From UBA4874 sp002399435 (GTDB lineage Bacteria > Bacillota > Clostridia > Caldicoprobacterales > DTU083), in contig DAISGI010000010.1 of assembly GCA_036823195.1 (NCBI GenBank), positions 1 through 64,000 of the forward strand: a DNA stretch of 64,000 nucleotides. Direction: 5' to 3'. The notes below the pieces were generated by a model. That model saw nothing but the letters and a program-made list of their open reading frames with translations, did no database searches and was not told the origin of the DNA. A program made the translations under genes and the position numbers. Shown here in pieces: positions 60,559 through 64,000 of the stretch. Positions within the stretch are counted from its first letter, which is position 1; each line of letters starts with the position of its first letter.

Positions 60559-60815
60559 GAGCGAAAATACAGCACCAGGCCAATGAGCAGGCCGATTGCC
60601 GTACCAAAGTTAATATTCAGGGTAAAACCGAGTATCAGGGTAAATACCGTCATATCAAGCTTCAAAGGCGCCTCCGTGCCTAAACCGACCGTATGCGTAA
60701 AGATTGGCTGGTCTACGTACAAAGATAAGATGTGGCCCGCAATTGTCCCTATAATAATACCACATAATAAAAACAAAAAAAGCCTGCCAGTTCCTCTTCC
60801 ACCTGCTCTACGCAT
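60555..60815 (-). CDS. DUF4321 small membrane protein
   Basis: This 86-residue protein has two membrane helices (about 11-31 and 57-82: LFLFLLCGIIIGTIAGHIL, FTLILGFTLNINFGTAIGLL) and a short outside loop with PIFTHTVGLGTEAPLKLD. Such proteins sit upstream of maf and mreB in many Clostridia; the function is unknown. Start ATG behind AAAAGGAGGATTTTC. It overlaps the maf start by four bases. Confidence 0.85.
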   Translation of the reverse strand: MRRAGGRGTGRLFLFLLCGIIIGTIAGHILSLYVDQPIFTHTVGLGTEAPLKLDMTVFTLILGFTLNINFGTAIGLLIGLVLYFRS

Positions 60816-60914
60816 GAAAATCCTCCTTTTGGTAAATGCTTAAAAATACCCTGTTTCCCTTGCTTTCGTCTCTTTCCTGCTCCAGCAATATTCGTCTACA
60901 GCATATTTAACTTA

Positions 60915-60942
60915 AGTATAGCATTTTTGCGATATATTACAA
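60915..60942 (-). promoter_or_regulatory. promoter of the DUF4321-maf-mreBCD operon
   Basis: Minus strand TTGTAA, 16-base spacer, TATACT. The leader to the DUF4321 ATG would be about 93 bases. The rest of 60816-61181 holds no gene; it is A/T-rich on the DUF4321 side and carries the SASP promoter region on the other. Confidence 0.6.
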
Positions 60943-61099
60943 GGTTTTTCAACAGTTTTTCCGAGAAAAATGAATTGCATTTATTGGAATATTTTGAGAG
61001 ATTTGCCGCATGGCGCATACTGTTTGCCAGGAGAGAAACCATTTCAACAGGAAGAAAATCGATCGGGACTTCAAACACAGACAGAAGCAGCAAGGTTCC

Positions 61100-61129
61100 C
61101 AATATTGCCAAAAATTAATAGACATATAA
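61100..61129 (+). promoter_or_regulatory. possible sigma-G-type promoter for the SASP gene
   Basis: CAATA, 18 bases, CATATAA: one mismatch in each box to the sigma-G consensus (GHATR and CATWHTA). The spacing and a 45-base leader fit forespore expression of a SASP, but the match is weak. Confidence 0.35.
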
Positions 61130-61181
61130 CGACAGAATACGGTTAATAATAAGACTACCAAAGCAAAAAGGAGGTGATATC

Positions 61182-61376
61182 ATGGCCAATAACCGTTCAA
61201 GCAATCGCAGCTCCGGTGCTTTCGACAACATGAAATATGAAGTTGCCAATGAGATTGGTGTTACCTTAAACAAGGAATATAACGGGAATCTTCCTTCCAG
61301 AGATGCCGGCCGTATTGGAGGCACCATCGTAAAGAAGGTGTTCGCTGATTACAGAAACAACCATCCTCAACAGTAA
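61182..61376 (+). CDS. alpha/beta-type small acid-soluble spore protein
   Basis: SASPs coat forespore DNA, protect it from UV and heat, and serve as amino-acid store on germination. The 64 residues include MKYEVANEIGVTLNKEYNGN with the GPR protease cleavage site (between NE and IG), and LPSRDAGRIGGTIVKKVF in the DNA-binding C-terminal helix. The start ATG has an excellent AAAGGAGGTGATATC. It is a monocistronic gene with its own terminator. This is the clearest single proof that the organism makes endospores. Confidence 0.97.
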   Translation: MANNRSSNRSSGAFDNMKYEVANEIGVTLNKEYNGNLPSRDAGRIGGTIVKKVFADYRNNHPQQ

Positions 61377-61407
61377 GAGCTGACATGCTGATGCAGCATT
61401 TATAATG

Positions 61408-61447
61408 AAAATGAAAGCACAAGTGAACAGCTTGTGCTTTCATTTTT
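61408..61447 (+). terminator. terminator of the SASP gene
   Basis: AAAATGAAAGCACAAG (61408-61423) pairs perfectly with CTTGTGCTTTCATTTT (61431-61446) around a 7-base loop, with a T-run. It ends 21 bases before the yetF start, so yetF needs its own promoter or read-through. Confidence 0.9.
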
Positions 61448-61467
61448 GCGAAAGGATGAATAGTTCA

Positions 61468-62148
61468 ATGATAATTTCCTTTATCCGTGCTTTTATTCTA
61501 TATGCCGTTGTCGTTATAGGCATGAGACTCATGGGGAAACGGCAGCTGGGACAGCTTCAGCCCTTCGAACTGGTTGTTGCACTAATGATAGCCGATCTGG
61601 CGTCCGTACCCATGCAGGATATCGGTAAACCGCTGTTCAACGGTATCCTGCCCATCCTGGCCCTGCTCCTTGCAGAATTGACTCTGTCCTTTCTCAACCT
61701 GAAAAGTGAGCGGGTCCGGTCGTTTATATGCGGCTCACCCTGTTTCCTCATTGAACACGGGAAGATAAACTACAACGAAATGAAAAAGCAGAGAATGAAC
61801 CTGAACGATCTTCTGGAGCAGCTGCGATCCAGGAATATTCCCAATCCGGCCGATGTGGAGTACGCCATTCTGGAGACCGGAGGTCAATTGAATATTATTC
61901 CCAAAGCTGAAAAACGGCCGGCAACGCCCCAGGATCTGAACATTGCCGTACCCAAAAATGAGATCCCCATTACCCTGATCCTGGACGGACAGATTAACCA
62001 TAAGAACCTGCAGGCAGCAAATCGGGATATCACATGGCTGAACCAGCAGCTAAAAGACAGAAATCTCCGTGCCGAAGACGTATTCTTTGCCAGCCTGGAC
62101 GGAAACCGTCTGGATATCCAACAGCGGGAAAGGGGGGAAGGCCAATGA
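61468..62148 (+). CDS. yetF: YetF-like DUF421 membrane protein
   Basis: The 226-residue protein has three membrane helices (about 1-75: MIISFIRAFILYAVVVIGMR, FELVVALMIADLASVPMQDI, LPILALLLAELTLSFLNLKS) and a soluble C-terminal region with VRSFICGSPCFLIEHGKIN and NLNDLLEQLRSRNIPNPADV, the DUF421 core, then YAILETGGQLNIIPK. B. subtilis YetF forms a dimer whose domain may bind a ligand; the role is unsettled, with links to sporulation and spore germination. The preferred ATG at 61468 has AAAGGATG 11 bases upstream; the ATG at 61456 sits on the ribosome binding site. It overlaps the next gene by four bases (ATGA). Confidence 0.88.
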   Translation: MIISFIRAFILYAVVVIGMRLMGKRQLGQLQPFELVVALMIADLASVPMQDIGKPLFNGILPILALLLAELTLSFLNLKSERVRSFICGSPCFLIEHGKINYNEMKKQRMNLNDLLEQLRSRNIPNPADVEYAILETGGQLNIIPKAEKRPATPQDLNIAVPKNEIPITLILDGQINHKNLQAANRDITWLNQQLKDRNLRAEDVFFASLDGNRLDIQQRERGEGQ

Positions 62149-62528
62149 AACCTGTTCTGATGGTGATTCTCCCCCTGGTCGTTATTATTGCACTGGGTGT
62201 ATTTTGCCAGAATATTCTTCTGCAGAAAGACGCAGATAAAATATCACTTCAGCTTGAAAAACTGGAGAAAAATGTCGAGCTTAAAAACTGGGGAAAAGCA
62301 GAATCCGGTGCTAAGCAGATTGATAGAATATGGAAACCCACCCGCTTTGCATGGCAAATTCTGATCGACCATGCAGAAGTGGATCGGATCGACGAATCCC
62401 TCGTCCGGGCCAAAAAAAGCATCTTTTTGAAAGAGCAGTCCGACTCCCTTGTCGAAATATCGGTCCTTCGGCAAATGCTCCTTCACTTACCGGAAAAAGA
62501 AAGGCCACATATCGAAAATATTTTCTGA
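62145..62528 (+). CDS. DUF4363 family protein
   Basis: This 127-residue protein has one N-terminal helix (about 4-22, LMVILPLVVIIALGVFCQ, probably a membrane anchor) and a helical remainder (SLQLEKLEKNVELKNWGKAE, WKPTRFAWQILIDHAEVDRI, SVLRQMLLHLPEKERPHIEN). The function is unknown. DUF4363 genes are found next to DUF421 genes in Clostridia; here the start overlaps the yetF stop, so a joint role is likely. It ends one base before the convergent uvrA stop. Confidence 0.84.
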   Translation: MKPVLMVILPLVVIIALGVFCQNILLQKDADKISLQLEKLEKNVELKNWGKAESGAKQIDRIWKPTRFAWQILIDHAEVDRIDESLVRAKKSIFLKEQSDSLVEISVLRQMLLHLPEKERPHIENIF

Positions 62529-62529
62529 C

Positions 62530-64000
62530 TTAATTTTCTGCCAATACTTTCTTCAAAAATTGGCCGGTGTAACTGGTTTCCTTCCCGGCCACCTCCTCCG
62601 GGGTCCCGGTGGCAATCACTTCTCCCCCATTGTCCCCGCCTTCCGGGCCAAGATCCAGAATATAATCCGCGGTTTTGACGACATCCAGATTATGTTCAAT
62701 CACCACAACGGTATTTCCTTCTTCGGTAAGACGCTGGAGAATGGCAATCAGTTTTTGTACATCGGCAGTATGCAATCCGGTGGTCGGTTCATCCAGGATA
62801 TACAGGGTCCTTCCCGTGCTGCAGCGGCTCAACTCATTGGCCAGCTTTACCCGCTGTGCTTCCCCCCCGGACAGGGTGGTGGAGGATTGTCCAAGCTTGA
62901 TATAGCCCAATCCCACATCATACAGGGTTTCCAGCTTTCTTTTCAGTCTGGGAATGTTCCTGAAAAACTCCAATGCCGTTTCCACTGTCATGTCCAATAC
63001 ATCGGCAATGTTTTTTCCCTTATACTTTACCTCCAGCGTCTCCCGGTTGTATCTCTTTCCTTTGCAGATCTCACAGGGGACATATACATCCGGAAGAAAA
63101 TGCATTTCAATTTTCAGGATACCGTCCCCATGGCAGGCTTCACAGCGTCCGCCTTTCACATTGAAACTGAACCGCCCGTTTTTATAACCCCGGATTTTCG
63201 CTTCGCTGGTCATGGCAAATACCTGCCGTACCAGGTCAAACACGCCGGTATATGTGGCAGGATTGGACCTTGGCGTGCGTCCAATGGGGGATTGGTCAAT
63301 ATTGATGACCTTATCCAGGTACTCCGTTCCCTCTATGGAATCAAACTTGCCGGGCCGGGTTTTGGCCCGATTCAAATCCCTTGCCAGAACCTTATAGAGA
63401 ATATCGTTGACCAGGGAACTCTTTCCGGATCCGGAAACACCGGTGACGCAGGTGAAGACACCCAATGGGAATTTCACCCGGATATTTTTCAGATTGTTTT
63501 CCCTCGCTCCGGTTATTTTCAGCCATTTCCCATTTGGCTTCCTTCTTTTGGAGGGCACGGCAATGCGCTTCTTCCCGCTCAGGTACTGACCGGTTATGGA
63601 ATCCGGGTTCTCCATCACCTCTTGGGGAGTACCCGCCGCAACAACATGGCCTCCGTGGATTCCGGGCCCTGGCCCAATATCGACTAGATAGTCGGATTCC
63701 AGCATGGTCTCCTCGTCATGCTCCACGACAATCAGTGTATTGCCCAGATCCCGCAGATTCTTCAGCGTCCGGATCAGTTTCTTGTTGTCTCTCTGGTGAA
63801 GGCCGATGCTGGGTTCGTCCAGAATATACAGCACACCGACCAGACCGGATCCAATCTGGGTGGCCAGACGAATTCTCTGGGACTCGCCTCCGGACAAAGT
63901 GGAGGCAGATCGGGACAAAGTAAGATAGTCCAGGCCCACATCCACCAGAAACTTCAGCCTGGCCTGCAGTTCTTTCCGAATCTGGCGGGAAATCAGCTGA
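62530..64000 (-). CDS. uvrA: excinuclease ABC subunit A, 5' end outside the window
   Basis: UvrA finds bulky DNA lesions in nucleotide excision repair. The visible 490 codons cover the C-terminal half of the protein: the region LKFLVDVGLDYLTLSRSAST with LSGGESQRIRLATQIGSGLV (first ABC signature), LYILDEPSIGLHQRDN, the second Walker A GVSGSGKSSLVNDIL, the zinc-binding CEACHGDG...CEICKGKR, LGQSSTTLSGGEAQRVKLAN (second signature) and LYILDEPTTGLHTADV. It runs off the right edge. It is convergent with DUF4363 with one base between stops. Confidence 0.97.
   Translation of the reverse strand, partial: QLISRQIRKELQARLKFLVDVGLDYLTLSRSASTLSGGESQRIRLATQIGSGLVGVLYILDEPSIGLHQRDNKKLIRTLKNLRDLGNTLIVVEHDEETMLESDYLVDIGPGPGIHGGHVVAAGTPQEVMENPDSITGQYLSGKKRIAVPSKRRKPNGKWLKITGARENNLKNIRVKFPLGVFTCVTGVSGSGKSSLVNDILYKVLARDLNRAKTRPGKFDSIEGTEYLDKVINIDQSPIGRTPRSNPATYTGVFDLVRQVFAMTSEAKIRGYKNGRFSFNVKGGRCEACHGDGILKIEMHFLPDVYVPCEICKGKRYNRETLEVKYKGKNIADVLDMTVETALEFFRNIPRLKRKLETLYDVGLGYIKLGQSSTTLSGGEAQRVKLANELSRCSTGRTLYILDEPTTGLHTADVQKLIAILQRLTEEGNTVVVIEHNLDVVKTADYILDLGPEGGDNGGEVIATGTPEEVAGKETSYTGQFLKKVLAEN

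Overview
The window reads as a chromosomal segment of an anaerobic, endospore-forming member of the Firmicutes (Clostridia-like). Evidence: an alpha/beta small acid-soluble spore protein, a SpoVD-type penicillin-binding protein with PASTA domains, SpoIVFA/SpoIVFB homologues, GerMN lipoproteins, a Firmicutes-type N-terminally extended L27 with its Prp protease, a DNPR-type (meso-diaminopimelate) MurE, and strong AGGAGG ribosome binding sites with frequent TTG starts. Two runs of exactly 100 N (28348-28447 and 51002-51101) are assembly gaps, and both lie inside tandem repeats.

Layout. 1-9.5 kb: the division/cell wall (dcw) cluster on the minus strand, mraZ-rsmH-ftsL-spoVD-murE-murF-mraY-murD (murD runs off the left edge), preceded by a triple MraZ operator. 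9.6-11.6 kb: adk with a metallophosphoesterase, and ykuK. 11.8-16.6 kb, plus strand: an XRE/S24-like regulator and a 1300-residue UPF1-like SF1 helicase whose N-terminal half is six copies of a ~92-residue repeat I do not recognise; this is the most novel item. 16.7-24 kb: ychF, an LTA-synthase-like enzyme, pepF, a small lipoprotein, a small membrane protein, sfsA. 24.2-24.4 kb: initiator tRNA-fMet and tRNA-Val(GAC) with a consensus promoter and terminator. 24.7-32.5 kb: rhaB, a YfbR-like HD nucleotidase, a CapA-like lipoprotein, a DUF368 (PopT-like) transporter, a TGS-nucleoside kinase and a VanW protein. 32.7-37.6 kb: a two-component system followed by two GerMN lipoproteins. 37.8-42 kb: comEA, a DacF-like carboxypeptidase, rsfS-yqeK-nadD. 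42-49 kb: a membrane protein with an Mrr-like domain, obg, rplU-prp-rpmA, a shortened RNase E/G, a DUF2344 protein and its radical SAM partner. 49-60.8 kb: spoIVFA-spoIVFB, mgsA, rodA, minCDE, mrdA, mreBCD, maf and a DUF4321 protein. 61-64 kb: a SASP gene, a YetF (DUF421)/DUF4363 pair, and the 3' part of uvrA.

Functionally the window is dominated by envelope growth and division: precursor synthesis (Mur enzymes, MraY), septal machinery (FtsL, SpoVD-type PBP), elongation machinery (MreBCD, RodA, PBP2), septum placement (MinCDE), carboxypeptidase trimming and polymer synthesis (LTA synthase), with sporulation proteases embedded in the same cluster. No prophage, insertion sequence or CRISPR array was seen. 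Most functional names come from recognised family motifs. Promoter and terminator calls are by eye from hexamers, spacing and stem complementarity.
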